Below, one piece after another: positions 24,183 through 36,490 of a DNA stretch of 64,000 nucleotides. The first letter of the stretch is position 1; the number at the start of each line of letters is the position of its first letter. The DNA is from Stratiolaelaps scimitus (taxonomy: Eukaryota > Arthropoda > Arachnida > Mesostigmata > Laelapidae), in the NCBI GenBank assembly GCA_019614645.1, contig JABWDB010000015.1, positions 3,224,001 to 3,288,000 of the forward strand, read 5' to 3'. A program made the position numbers and the translations under genes. The notes beneath the pieces were generated by a model. The model did not search any database and had not been told where the DNA came from. It saw only the letters and a program-made list of their open reading frames with translations.

Positions 24183-25574
24183 TAGATCGGACGGACTGAC
24201 GCATTGTCCATGGACTTGATTAAGGCGAGTCATGCTAAAAAAAAACCTCCGTTGGCAGTGATGGTGTGCTGATGGCAGAGGCGGCGGAGGCGGCTGCGTC
24301 CTACACCCGAAAGGCATTAATCCGGAGTAGTAGTCTCAAGTGGTTTGGTCTTCTGAAACTCTCCCTTTGCAAAAGAAGAAATGATCGTATTGTTCTATAT
24401 ACTGAACAACGATCGATCGATAGTTTTTCTTGGTTAGCCATTAGTGCCGACTCTCCTCGGCCGTCACTCGGTGATGCTACGACCCTTCCGGCCGGTCAGT
24501 GCAGATCAGTTCAGTTTTCAATCTGTTGCTCGGGCCATTGACAATTCAAAGAATGATCTGTCTTGGAGAACCACAACGCGTCCAATCAACGGTGCCCGTT
24601 AAGCAAAGTAAGGTACCCCTACCCGCCTCATAAAGATCACCACCAGCACGTTCAGCTTTGAAACTTTCCCGTATAGCGGAGACCTGCTGCAATATGCCAC
24701 ACCCTTGAGTCTGCCCCTTCAACGACATGCAACACAGTCTCGTATCTCACGGTGTTGCTGTCGAACACAAGAAATGAGCCTGTCCACGGACGGAATAACC
24801 ACTTCCATGACCCCTTCATTGGGCAACGCGCGGCTAGGCCACTGTGCTAAATCGTCACGGAACCGCAAGAAACACTTGGGTCCCGCACCTCCCGCTGGGC
24901 GCTCTGACCTACTCGGCACTTGACGCGCGCGTCCAACACGCTCCCCGCGATCGCGTTCCTCGATTTGACAGGGCCGATCCTGGTCTGCGCCTATACCGCC
25001 CGCACTGTTCTTTATAGTTTGCCGGGTACAGCGTTCGGCAGGAGTACGCCTGCCGGCAGCGCCTTGACCACTGGATCCGCAGTGTCCCTGTTTCGATCAA
25101 TTTCACGGCGACGGGATTTCCTAGTCAGGGGTGAGACTACGCCGGGGAGCGGCAGACACATTCGACTCGCATCGATTCATGGCCAGCTCAGATCGTCGTC
25201 CCACTTCTCTCGGATCACTCTGATCTCCCTCTCTATCTCTTTCATTCGCTGATCTCCCTCTGTCTCACCTATCCCCGATCTCTCTGATCGGTCTCTCCCT
25301 CGCTCTCTTCAATTTGTGGAGAGCTTTCGTTTTGTTCTACATGCTCGCTCAGAGTGAGCGTGCAAATGAGAATTGACGAGAAGCGGACATGCCGATCGCC
25401 TCCTGGACGTCATCTTTACCATCGCTGTTGCCGACGTCGTCGACCGGCCTGTAGTCAGCGCACTAACACCCGAGTCATTAGGGCCAATCAGTTAAGAAAC
25501 AGCGGGGAGGTTTGAACGAAGTTAAGCTTTCTGACACGGGCCAAGCGTCATCATCGGCCAGTAATGTCCGCCTA

Positions 25575-25576
<2 letters not shown>

Positions 25577-25605
<29 letters not shown>
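25577..25605. repeat. (TA)n microsatellite
   Basis: About 29 bp of TA. Confidence 0.95.
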
Positions 25606-27771
25606 ACGCTGACTGGTTGTTGTTTTACGCGTAAACGACGCGGCAGTCATAAAATCTCGTTACAAATAGTACAATCCACATTATATATGGTATATTACCT
25701 TCAAGGATAATATATTTGTATACGTATATTACACGTTGTTGCATCCTCACGTTCGACTAATCGTCACTTCTCATTGTACACAGCGTTACGGGTCCTTTTG
25801 TCGTTTGTGTCAATATGGAAATGTCTACTCAGCGCCAGTCGCGGATGCGACCTTTGCGAAGAGCTGATTCGACCTATTGGGAAAGGCAACCTTCGAGCTC
25901 CACGCTACCTGATGCCGATCGATATCAAAGAAGAAGAATAGCACAGGAAAGCAATCTTCTCTATTACAATTCAATATTGTTTCCAAGGCAAAAAACAGAG
26001 CGTTGTTTATGTGCTTGCTATGCGGGCTAAGCAACGGGCAGGCCATGCGAAGACATTGTTTGTTAGCACAAAGAGCTTTCGTGGCTCGCTCTTTCGTTTG
26101 GCTGTATGTGTCAATTCAACCGCTTCTGGTGGCACTATTCACATCATGATCTCCGACATCGATATTTCACTCAACTGCACGAAGTGCCGTACACGTAGAA
26201 AACGTCACAGCATGACGAGGAGTTATATAGCTAAAGAGCCCTCCCTGCTCATCAATGTATAACCTGTTGTCAGTTGCGGGAAAATGACATTTTACAGTGG
26301 CATTACGCTCTGATGACGATGAACTCTGCTAGACCAGCACTTTCAGCATACGCTTGACGGGCACATTGGCTGGATTCACTTGCGGGCCCAACGTGCAGTT
26401 CCTTTGATTCATCTAATAATAATAATAATAACAATAATAAGAGACTTCATCACTCCGTTTGCTTCAACCGCAGCGATTCGAGATCAAATCGCTCAGCTAT
26501 ATATACGTCTATCTATTTGTGAAAATCTATGTGCACTAGAGTCTGCGGAGGAGCCCCATGCCAGGAGGAGTTGGTTCAGCCTATTGTTGCTGTTGTTCGT
26601 CGTGAGAGCAGCACTTTCACAGTAATCACGACCACCCGTGAAAGTAGCACTGAAACGGTTGCCAACGTAACTTCTTTTTACGAAGGACTTCTCAATTGGC
26701 AATTATTAGCGTTCGCTATCGACGACGGGTAGTCCAAGGTAGGGCGCAGCCGCAGAAGAGCTTTGCACCCACTTCATTGTTCGCCGCCTCTGTCTCTCTC
26801 TCACTCTCTCCGCATTTCTCGTTACTTTCGTCGGAAATGTTCGTGTATTTTATTGGATCTCAGCAAACTTGACCAGATGTACACTGCTACTGCTGCTGCT
26901 GTTACTGCCGCTGTTGTAACGACTCGTCGAATTTCAAGATTAATTAAAGTGTCACCAAACGGCGTCCCCCCCTCGCGCTCTTCAGCCATCCCCGGATGTC
27001 GCCATCTTCCGTGACACATATCGCCATTAATCGCTCTGCAGCGTTTTACGATTGATCCGCCACGATTGGCCGGTCGGCACCAATCGCGACTTGGTCTTAC
27101 CACCGCATCGTCGTTGTTCGACAAATACAAGAGCGCCCTCGGTCACAGTCGCGCACACAAACTGTGCCTTCGATAAGCCCGGCAGGGACTACCGGACGAG
27201 CTGCTATCCGCCAGCAACTCGAAATCGCCGGGTGAAATAGAGCGACAATCGCTGATGCTGGAGTATCTTGTTACGATGATTTGCGGCAAAAGTGCCCCCC
27301 CCCACCACCACGCCCGTCAAAACTCACTCCGGACATTGTCCGCTGATATATATATATATATACTTCGAATCGTCTCCGCTTGTCGAGTCGGTTCGATTTC
27401 GCACTCTAGAAAGGTCCATCCACGCCGCCTCCCGGCCAGTTGGCTTCTCCAACAAGTGCTTTAGAAGCCCTCGCGATCACCAATTCCTATGTCTCTTAAA
27501 TACCAATTGTAACAGTCGAATCAAGGAATGGCTTGTTTTTGGCGAGCTGGCCCGGGCTGGGAAGTCGCCACGTCGGACTCGACGTTCGGCCGCCGTCCGG
27601 CGATGATTTCGATCTCTCAGCATTCGAATATGTATCAATGAAATGGTTTGGTTTTTAGTTGGAAAAATGAGTAACATTCATCAAGGATCACAAGCAGATC
27701 GCTACCTCGGCTCGTCACAGCCGGTGACAGATCTGCAAACTCTACACAGCATCAGTTCGCATGGGCCCTGT

Positions 27772-27838
27772 GAGATTGGAACTCGAGATCCGACGGTTCA
27801 AAGCCCCCGGCATCTCGCTTACGCCAATCGAATTTTCA
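27772..27838 (-). repeat. tRNA-like region, possible SINE head
   Basis: On the minus strand, TGGCGTAAGCGAG resembles a pol III A box. About 40 bp later GAGTTCCAATCTC resembles a B box. A GGCG/TGCC D-stem and an anticodon-like loop CTTTGAA can be drawn, but no acceptor stem forms. A functional tRNA is therefore unlikely; a decayed tRNA-derived SINE head or chance are the alternatives. Confidence 0.3.
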
Positions 27839-29324
27839 TGCGACAGATCCCTATTGGAGAATCATCTCTACGAGTCCGCCTGTTGTTTCTCTGTGCTGCA
27901 AGCTATGCCGGAACAGATCATCAGCTGAACGCGTGAGAATAAGTTCCAAGGGACATACACGCATCGAACGACACACTTTTCTACGCTATAAGTTAGATTT
28001 TTAAACGCTACGATTAGGCCCACTCGCTCATAAGACCGAGTCGTCTCTGCGAGCATATCAAGCTGCTTACGGTGTTTTCAGCTAGCTCCTAAAGTTATTT
28101 CGTTTCGTATGCATTCGAAACGCCCAGAATGAGTTGTCAAACAGGTTCTCATTCCCGCGAACGCGCACCCATCGAAGACAAACCGGTAAGAAGCAAGGGG
28201 TCAGCAGTTTCTTTCTCATGTCCAGTTCTCTCAGAGGCGCCCTGGTACCTGCGAGTGTATTCGAGGCTTTCGACACGTTTACTGTTCAATGTCTATTGAA
28301 ATCGTTGGGGAGTGGTGGTCAAAGATGACCTATTTACAAGTCAGAAACAGAGCCCGAAGAGAAGGCTGGGGGAAAATCCATCCAATTATCAGCCTTCATC
28401 AAGCAGGTAGCTAAGTCACTCACTGATTAGTTCTTCACAACAACAGTAACAACAGCAATAACAATGGAGACGGTGACGTGCGACAATCCGATATCTTATG
28501 GTATATCTCTTATCTCTATATATCCGCCCGTAATCTTGTTGGATAGGGCGACCCATTCTTCCGTCATTGTTACGGAGCCAACAAATACGTGGTCGAACCG
28601 GTACCACAATCTGAGAACCTCCGTCGATGAGCGCAGTGCTATGCCACGCTTTCACCCTACGTTCAGTTCAAGCAAGTACATTTTTACAAAAATGGGTAGC
28701 GCCCTCCGTCGTATTCGGATGCTTCGCTGATTCGCGTCACGTCGAACGACGACCACCGCTTCTACGGCAGTGTACCCCATCTCACGTGTACACTTGTTTA
28801 TCTCTCATTGTGCAGCAATAGTAGCGTCGTACGCCTGCGTGTACACCGTACAAAGTGTCTCGGCTCAGGCGACACCCGCTCGGCTCAGGCAAATGTCTCC
28901 ATTTCAATTAGATGGCGTCGTCAGGGCACAGCCCCCCGCCACTTGTACCACCAGTGCATCCTCTACGGAAGCTGTTACACTATAGCACGAATTACTTTAT
29001 ACGCTACGAATCGCCGCTGGCGGAATCGGACGAATGACATCCGCGAGTGACGCCGCCCGTTCGTTTAGCCTGTCCGCTCCTGTTACGCGAGCGCACTCTG
29101 CGTTCGGCAACAGCAAGCAGCGCCGTCGCGAAAAACGCCGGAGGACGAATCCATGTTCCGTCGGATGTCCAAGGATCTCTCTGCTGCTATTGTGGCACGG
29201 CTCCTGATGCTGCTTCACTCCTCAGATGTCCTCTCTCCACCGGCGACTGTGCGCTCGCTTTTTTGTTGTGAAGCAATGCGAGGATGCAGTGCACATAGAC
29301 ACGCGCACAGAGTCGGCTGTACCA

Positions 29325-29351
29325 GATATATATATATATATATATATATAT
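29325..29351. repeat. (TA)n microsatellite
   Basis: About 27 bp of TA. Confidence 0.95.
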
Positions 29352-29653
29352 TACAGTGCGTAGCATCCCACTGGAGCTGCAGCGGCAGCAGCAGGTCTTG
29401 TACTTGACCGCACCGCGAGTCGACGTCGGCGCTAACCGATGCGATTGACAACTGCCACAGTTCGCCATCTTTCGTTCACCGACCGCTGTGTATCGCCACC
29501 ATGTACATATGTATTGCTTGTAGCATCGCTGAGCTGAATTCGCCGTAGATGGCGGTAACGCCGCTACCGGGAAGGCAGCCAGCCGACAGTTGGTTATTGT
29601 CCGCTCTGGCAAATCGCACGCCGTTGTCACTCGTTGCGCTCCGTGATACACGT

Positions 29654-29656
29654 ATG

Positions 29657-29699
<43 letters not shown>
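29654..29699. repeat. Compound (TA)n-(TG)n array
   Basis: About 25 bp of TA followed by about 20 bp of TG, all alternating purine-pyrimidine. Confidence 0.95.
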
Positions 29700-29780
29700 T
29701 TTGAGTATTGGCGCCCGCCGGGTCCGTCGTCGATGCGAACGACCACGCCGACAAGAACAGCGAGAGCACCAGAAGCTCGG

Positions 29781-29811
29781 GCAGCAGCAGCACCAGCCGC
29801 AGCAGCAGCAC
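29781..29811 (+). repeat. Imperfect (CAG)n array
   Basis: CAG units interrupted by CAC and CCG. It explains the Gln/Ser/Ala-rich frames across it. Confidence 0.9.
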
Positions 29812-30342
29812 CAACGAGGGGTGGCGATTAGGCGGAGAGTTAGTTACAGAGCCCGTATACAAGGAGCAAGCACTCGGTAGAGACAGTGGCACCAAACGCA
29901 GCCAACCGCCGGCCTGAGGGGGCGGGATATGTATCCACTTGCTCGATGCTTAGACGCCTTAGCGAGGAGAGCTGACCGAGGAATAATTAGAGAGAAGGAG
30001 AGATAGATAGAGAAAAACACAGTGGAGTCGATCGAGAGAATCAACAAAAAAGACAGCGAGACAGAGAGAGAGAGATAGGGCTTTCATGAGCGGTTTTCTA
30101 TCTACGAGAGATTTGTAGGGTCGAAAAAAAGGCATCTCGTATCAACTCTGTTTGAAACTCGCAGCTTGTCAAACACACGCTTGTCGCTTGCTAGCAACGG
30201 CTACGCCAGCAGCGAATCGGAGGGAGACACGAACAGCTAACGTGCGGTTAATGCGCTCACAGGGTACAACTGTCGCTGCTATAACTGATTCTGCTGCTTC
30301 TTCTACGGATATTGTACGTCTCGTCACGGCCTGCCCCGTTGA

Positions 30343-30343
<1 letters not shown>

Positions 30344-30376
<33 letters not shown>
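30344..30376. repeat. (TA)n microsatellite
   Basis: About 33 bp of TA ending in TACATACAT. Confidence 0.95.
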
Positions 30377-30377
<1 letters not shown>

Positions 30378-31886
30378 CATCACGTACCCGTGACACTACT
30401 CGTATTGACGGAGAGGGGCACTTGCCAGTAATCGGAAGATCCGGCGACCGTCCCGGAAATGTCAGAGTGGACGGCCGAGATACACCGATATCAATCAAGT
30501 CATAGCTATCCATGTGCAGCTGACATAAGCACCATACAGGAAAGCATCGCAGGTAATCGACACTCTGCTTAAGACTTAAGAGCCACTTAAAGTCGGTTCG
30601 TTCGGTCGTATGTTGCCGTATGACAACTGTATGTTCTCGGCTTCACGGTGGCGATTAAGGGTTTAATTTAATTAAATTATTTTAATTAAACATTAAAATA
30701 ATTGTTTGTGTGTATGTCGCCGTGACAGCTATCGCTGTCATCGATTACTAGCGTCGATTTCGGGTGCTGAATTTTAGTCGGCAAAAATTCGAGAGATTCA
30801 AAATTCCCCATTAAAATCAAGTAATATGTTTATTCAAAAAGTTTACAATTGTCTTGTGTGAACCTATGTTGATCAGCTGGTGTTATGGTTCAAATTGCGG
30901 TTCATTGACGGAACCACGCGTATACCATGCTCGTTTTCTGGCAAACACATCACCGTTAGCTCCCGGCTTCAGTTATCTACAAGACACAAAATCACAGATA
31001 CACCCAATATATAATGTATAATACAAGCACAAAAATCGATCAACAGCAGCGATTTCTTGTTATCGCAAGCAAACGGCGAGCTAAGTTGCCCGACCTCACG
31101 TGTTCATGAATACGATTTTCTATTATTAGTATTATTATTATTATTACCCGTGTTAGCTGGATTACACCCACAAGAGCTATCGTCAGCATCCGCTAATCGT
31201 CAATAAGAGCTAATTACACGAACGCCGAAACGTCGAGAAGGATATCGTCCCAGATTAGTACCTACTGCCTGTTTGTTTACGCGACCGACCACTGAAGAAC
31301 CGGGCGGGATGGGCGCTTCCAGTGGACCCGAATCTCGTACGTTTGCTTTCGAGGTGCTTCGACGATGGCTTCAAGCGGCCTTCAAACGGCGTGAAGGTCC
31401 ACATATCTGGAGACTACTAGCTCGTTCTACACCCGCGTCGTTCACTGGCAGAATCGATATCTGTCTGTAGCTATACAACAAGCCTGCTGCCTATTCGACG
31501 AGTCCCGCCATTCTCGCTGTTCAGAGCTCAGAGAGTTTCAAGCGGACGGGGAGCCTCTTTTGGCGGTGCCGCCGCGTTTCCAGCGGATTCTCCAACAGCT
31601 TGAAATCGTCGAGGTGATTCGATGTCAACGGATGGACCCGATCATCGGTGGAGAGAGATGTGTTTATCGGCAGCCGGCAGCCCAACGACATTTTCAACGT
31701 TGATCTCGACTGACGATCACTGCAATGGATCAACAGTCGGCCAACTAGCACGGACGCGGTTTGGATCAGTGAGCCATCGGTGAGCTGCGTTGATCAGGAT
31801 AATTAACGCTCGCTCGTTTCAATTACTCTCTTCTGCACCTCGACTCACGGCTAAAGTCAAAGTAATCTGGAGACAAATTACCATCA

Positions 31887-31928
<42 letters not shown>

Positions 31929-31929
31929 C
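31887..31929. repeat. (TA)n microsatellite
   Basis: About 43 bp of TA with one CA interruption, begun by the CAATATA junction also seen at 15.6, 32.07 and 54.67 kb. Confidence 0.95.
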
Positions 31930-32063
31930 TGATACTTGGCCCATAGCGAAACACGTGTTGGGTCGATAGCCATGCGGTAAAACAGTACATCATCAAGCTC
32001 AAGCAGTTGCTGTGGAACATGACCGCAGGTCGTATTTATTTTAATAGTGTTTTAGTTCGCAAA

Positions 32064-32090
32064 TCAAAAAACAATATATATATATATATA
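32064..32090 (+). repeat. A-rich run followed by (TA)n
   Basis: CAAAAAACAA leads into about 18 bp of TA, nearly the same junction as in the retroposon tail at 15.59 kb. No upstream homology or target-site duplication was found. Confidence 0.75.
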
Positions 32091-32469
32091 CTGTTGTGAG
32101 ACACAACTGTTTCGAAGTGCCAGCTAAGGGAGGCGGGCTATCGAGCCGCCGGCTGGCGGCACCATTGCACTGTCAATCACCAGTCTTAGCCAAGTCATCC
32201 GTCACTGTGCGATTCTCGTGTTGATTCAATATCTAACACATTAACATCCACTCATCGAAGGCAATAAGGCAATCCTCAATGGCAGTGTCTGGTGGCCTGC
32301 TCAATGCAGGAGCGCCTAAGGGTAACAGGCTCATTTGTTCTGTTTTCGTTTCTACGAGAAGCGATCAAGCTAAACGCGCATCCGATCAGCTTCTCCTCGT
32401 GCCACTCACATTTACAATGGCCGACAGCATCTATAACTTATTTTAAATAGTATATTTGTATCGAAATGT

Positions 32470-32491
32470 TATATATATATATATATATATA
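32470..32491. repeat. (TA)n microsatellite
   Basis: About 22 bp of TA. Confidence 0.95.
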
Positions 32492-32589
32492 TCTACGATC
32501 GTGCTTTTGTAGACTAGAGAGCATGCACTATCGAACCGGAAATATCGACGACGCAGATAGGGACATGCATATTTTTTAAACAGCGATGA

Positions 32590-32640
32590 CAACAACAGCA
32601 GCAACAGCAGCAGCAGCAGCACCAACAGCAACAGCAACAA
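32590..32640 (+). repeat. Imperfect (CAG/CAA)n array
   Basis: About 50 bp of CAA and CAG triplets with one CAC. It reads as poly-Gln in one plus frame and poly-Leu on the minus strand. Confidence 0.9.
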
Positions 32641-33839
32641 TGGCTATCTACTAATATGCCACCACCGTTTCCAGTGTTGCACACGGGACGGCGACACATC
32701 GTCCTGTCAGAACTGGTCCGGCTTCTTCCGCTGCCAGCTAAAGGATTACCTCGCCTCGACATAGGAGATTCGCCCGGCCAACTGCAAGAGATCTATTAAT
32801 TGGAGCATTCTAATTGGATCCGTTTCAGTTCATGGGGCCCTTTCTCTCTCTCTCTCTCTCTCTCTATCGTAGCACACAAGCCGACGCGTTGTGTCACGGA
32901 ATCAGAGTGTGTCTGAATTGTCCACACAAGGTGGCGCGCTGTTCTTCCGCGCTCTCGAGTGACATCGGCGTCGAGCCGGGCAGGCCTCTGCAGATGACGG
33001 TCTCGGCAGTGCGACGCTTCCACTTTGACGTCTCTTTGGCCGCGGCTGCCGACGCCGACGCTGCTCCGCTTATTGCACAGGTTCTGCAAATTTATTTAAC
33101 GCTTACCTATTGCCGCGAACTATCATTTTTCACTCAGGTAACAACATTCACGGCTCGGGGACAGGAGGCTGCCGCCGGTAGCTTATCTATTGGCAGCTGT
33201 GGCTGCAGCGGATAGGATGACGATAATGAGTATCTATCAGGAATATATATATATTAGTGGGTCCGGCCCATGGCCAAGATGTGCGCGGGTCACCCAACGA
33301 ACGTTGCTCGTCTCTTGTGTATTCTCTCTCTCTCTCTCTCTCTCCTTATATATGTGTTGATTTTTGATTTTAGTTGACCAAGCCGAATGTCACATCACGC
33401 GCGAAACGCTATACAGATGTTCGCTGTTTACTGTCGAGTATGAATTCGATCATAGCGTCAAAAAACGAAATTCACCGAGTGTTTCGGAATATGGGACGTA
33501 TTCTTTTTTTTTTTTTTTTTATCTTAATATAGTATTGATTATTGCTGTTTCTATTTTGCTTTTAAACGGACTGAACCCAGCTGAGCGGTGCTGTCTACGG
33601 CTCCGTTTGATTTATTTCCTCTAAACATCGCTCGTTGTGTAACCCTCATTGAGATGGACTGGACACCTCATGAATGTACACCTTCGCAGAAATGTAGTAG
33701 GCTACACTTCTCAAAATGACACTAATGAGGTATGTTAGTAAGTAGCGCCGACGCTAGCGAATTCAACGGTCTATCGATCCGATGAGAATGACGCGAAGAA
33801 AGCTCCGGATGTTTGGACTCTGGGCGACAGACAGTGCCG

Positions 33840-34034
33840 ATGTCTGACTGCACCGTGCACCGCATCGATGACTTGACAAACTATTGTCTAATACATCCGG
33901 CTTGTCTGGCCTGCGTGTTCGATATTCACTGCTTGTTCGTTGTAGAGGAGACAGGTCCTAGTCAATCCGAAATGGAGAAAGATTACATCGTTAGTAGGAC
34001 CCAAATCAATTTTGCTTCAATAGATGAATCTTAA
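33840..34034 (+). CDS. Candidate small ORF, unknown protein
   Basis: ATG at 33840 to TAA at 34032-34034 encodes 64 residues. The composition is mixed and protein-like, with a Cys-containing hydrophobic middle and an acidic/polar C-terminal part. The frame is open for a few more codons upstream. Immediately downstream on the other strand is a tRNA-like region (34110-34180), so both could belong to one repeat unit. No family was recognised and no splice signals were used. Confidence 0.2.
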   Translation: MSDCTVHRIDDLTNYCLIHPACLACVFDIHCLFVVEETGPSQSEMEKDYIVSRTQINFASIDES

Positions 34035-34109
34035 TGAATGCTGCGGTGCTTGTTGCTGTATGGCGGGAAATAGCGCTTTATCGAACGCCAGCAAACGTAT
34101 ACGTCTCTT

Positions 34110-34180
34110 CGCGGGACTCGAACCTGCGACCTCCGCTCCGTGGCAGCGGCGGTCCGAGTCGCCTAATGGTCCTGACCGAA
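34110..34180 (-). repeat. tRNA-like region with strong B box
   Basis: The minus strand reads GGTTCGAGTCC, a consensus pol III B box (plus 34114-34124). It is preceded by a 5-nt variable loop, a perfect CCGCT/AGCGG anticodon-type stem with a 7-nt loop GCCACGG (CAC at the anticodon position, but C instead of the usual U33), and a D-stem GGTC/GACC with an overlong loop of about 19 nt. The acceptor stem is weak and the T-stem has one mismatch. This is more likely a tRNA-derived SINE head or tRNA pseudogene than a working tRNA. Confidence 0.45.
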
Positions 34181-34729
34181 AGATACGCTTCGATAGCATT
34201 CATTTAGTTTCACAAATAGTCAATGCCTAACGTTACTGCAATTAACGTTGAGACAGAAGACAGCACAGGTACAGTCACCGATCGGGTTAGCAGGTAATTA
34301 ATCAGTCACTTTCGACGACTAGCGGCCAGTCAGAGGACGTCGAGAAGCACGACACTAATCCGATCTAACCTATCAGCATTCTCGGGTGGTAATCTACTCA
34401 GTGCAAATCAGATCAAATCGTATCTGCAATACGTTCACACATTTCATATTTGCTACCCATTGACTCCTGGTGGTACTCAACGTCTCGAAAGCAAAACATC
34501 GCAAGTTCCCTACAAATGCTGTCCGAATGTCCCTGAATTCTGCATGCTGGCCAAGGGGCGGTTTTATACGTAGACGGCAGACATCTCCTCCTGCGAATAG
34601 TATTGCATGTTGAGTAGAGTCGTATTTGGCGATAGCCAGGCGGCTCCAAGTTAGAGACTGTACTTTGAGATGGAGACACATAGACGGGGGCGCGTTGCAC
34701 CGAAATCAAGGCAGACAGGCACTGATAGA

Positions 34730-34752
34730 GAATATATATACACACACATATG

Positions 34753-34789
<37 letters not shown>

Positions 34790-34790
34790 A
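34730..34790. repeat. Compound (TA)n/(CA)n array
   Basis: TA, CACACACA, TATGTATG and about 27 bp of TA ending in GTGTGT. Confidence 0.95.
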
Positions 34791-36386
34791 GAGAGGAGAG
34801 ATATGCTGGAGCTGTTGTCTTCCAGCTTGTCCTAAGCTACCGGCGTCGTCTGTCGTAATCGATTGTGAATCTCTTAGTCGTAGGTGTGAGGTCACCTCTC
34901 AGTCTCCTCAAGCATCGGACAGCGCAGCGGAAAGGAATGTTATACTGCAAACGCGCTGTCGCATGTTTTGATGTGAGATACTATTCAATATAGCACCTAC
35001 CGGGGTCAGCAGTGGGCGCATAGGGTGTGCCCTTGGTTGTGGGGAGCGCAGAGATCGATTTCGATATTAGAATTTCTCACAAAACGATCTCGTTCCAATT
35101 ACGAAAGATGTACCTGTAAGGTGTACCGTAAAGCAGATATGCGTCCATACCACAAGATCTAATGTATTTATCGCCCATAGAATTTTTCGTTGACGCGCAA
35201 AGACAACGCTGAGAAGAAGATGCTGCAAATGGCCAATTTTTATCTAACATTCGAATCGTCTAATTTAATAATGTAATAGTTATAGCAATAGTAATAATAA
35301 TAATGTATAATTAGAATAGTAAGCTAAGCAAGCAGGCTCGCAAATTCACCCGGGTCAAAAGCCATCCATATATATGAATGGGATAACTCAGCCCAAGTCT
35401 ACATATTATCGGTGACAAGACGCGGCCGACAATTCTGCCATTGATTCGTAGTAACGGCATAACTATAGATTAGAAGCAGTTCACTGTGTTTCCACCACAG
35501 CGCCTCGTTCATGACAGCTTCTCCGCTATCCGTTCATCTAGGTATCGGCAAGCTGCAATGCTCTCTACTCGAATGGCGTGTATCTGTTATTGTTCGTGTC
35601 GCTGAATGAGGGACAGTCCTCTACGATAGTCCGATAGGCCGGCCCATAGGCCATGCACCTGTGGACGTTTTGCATCCTTGTTTTTATATATCACGTGCTC
35701 TCGGCCTACCCGTCATCGTCCTGCTCAGTTTACCCGTCATCCTGGTTTGGCCTCGTCTGTCCGCCTACATGCCTGCCGGTAGGTCCTGTCCTGCGGTTTC
35801 CCCTCGCTTCTGTGGAGCTCGGCGCTCGGCCACAAACTTCTCATTCTTCTCGACGAACATGCATGACATCCCTGATCCTGGTCTTGACATGACTGCCGCC
35901 TACGAACGGATAGCCACCGTTTAGCCTTTTCGGAGTACGCTTAGCCGCTCCACTGGCTGCATATTGGCCACTTCAAGTTTCGGCGTTGTCCACGGGCTCT
36001 TCCGCCGTTCACGGAACACATCGGTCGGCACCGTTATCAGCACGCGGGCGTGTATCGCTCGCGACACCGCCGCGAATGCCTCGGCACCCGGAGACTGTTT
36101 CGATGAGCGCCAGCGTACCGAACGACTGGACAACATTACATCAGTAACGGCCGACGCCGGTGGTTTCGACAAATCATACGATTCCGCCAACGAAACACCG
36201 CATCCAAGATCATCCGCGCTCATTCATACGTCGCTGAAAGCAAGCCGGGCAGAGATAGGCAGAGGGACTGATAACTAAAGAGAAATAGAGAGAGAGAGGG
36301 GGGGGGACTCAGCAGCCGCTCAGATAGTCTCGATCTTCGTCGGAGAACCCTCCCGCTCAGGCTGTAAGCTCCGGTCGTAGTCATTC

Positions 36387-36490
36387 TTGTTGTTGCTGTT
36401 CAGACTGTTGTCATTTCTTTGGTTGTCACAATCGCGTTCGTTTACTGATGCTGTTGCTGTTGTTGCTGCTACTGCTGTGCCTGTTGCTGA
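36387..36490 (+). repeat. Imperfect (CTG/TTG)n region
   Basis: About 100 bp of scattered CTG, TTG and CTA triplets with unique spacers. Confidence 0.8.

Larger units (their letters stand above)
24183..33839. other. Non-coding stretch rich in (TA)n arrays
   Basis: TA arrays lie at 25577-25605, 27344-27361, 29325-29351, 29654-29699, 30344-30376, 31887-31929, 32073-32090 and 32470-32491. CAG-type arrays lie at 29781-29811 and 32590-32640. CT tracts lie at 32843-32866 and 33325-33343. Short frames are open at many places, but none has a recognised domain. The 30.6-31.2 kb part is AT-rich and shows nothing else. Confidence 0.45.

Noticed and set aside
27772..27838. tRNA-Gln gene (CTTTGAA anticodon-like loop)
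   Set aside because: No acceptor stem, only a three-pair T stem, and position 26 missing. Kept only as a tRNA-like region.
29781..32640. CRISPR-like or satellite array from recurring CAG/TA blocks
   Set aside because: The repeats are simple di- and trinucleotides without unique spacers of constant length.
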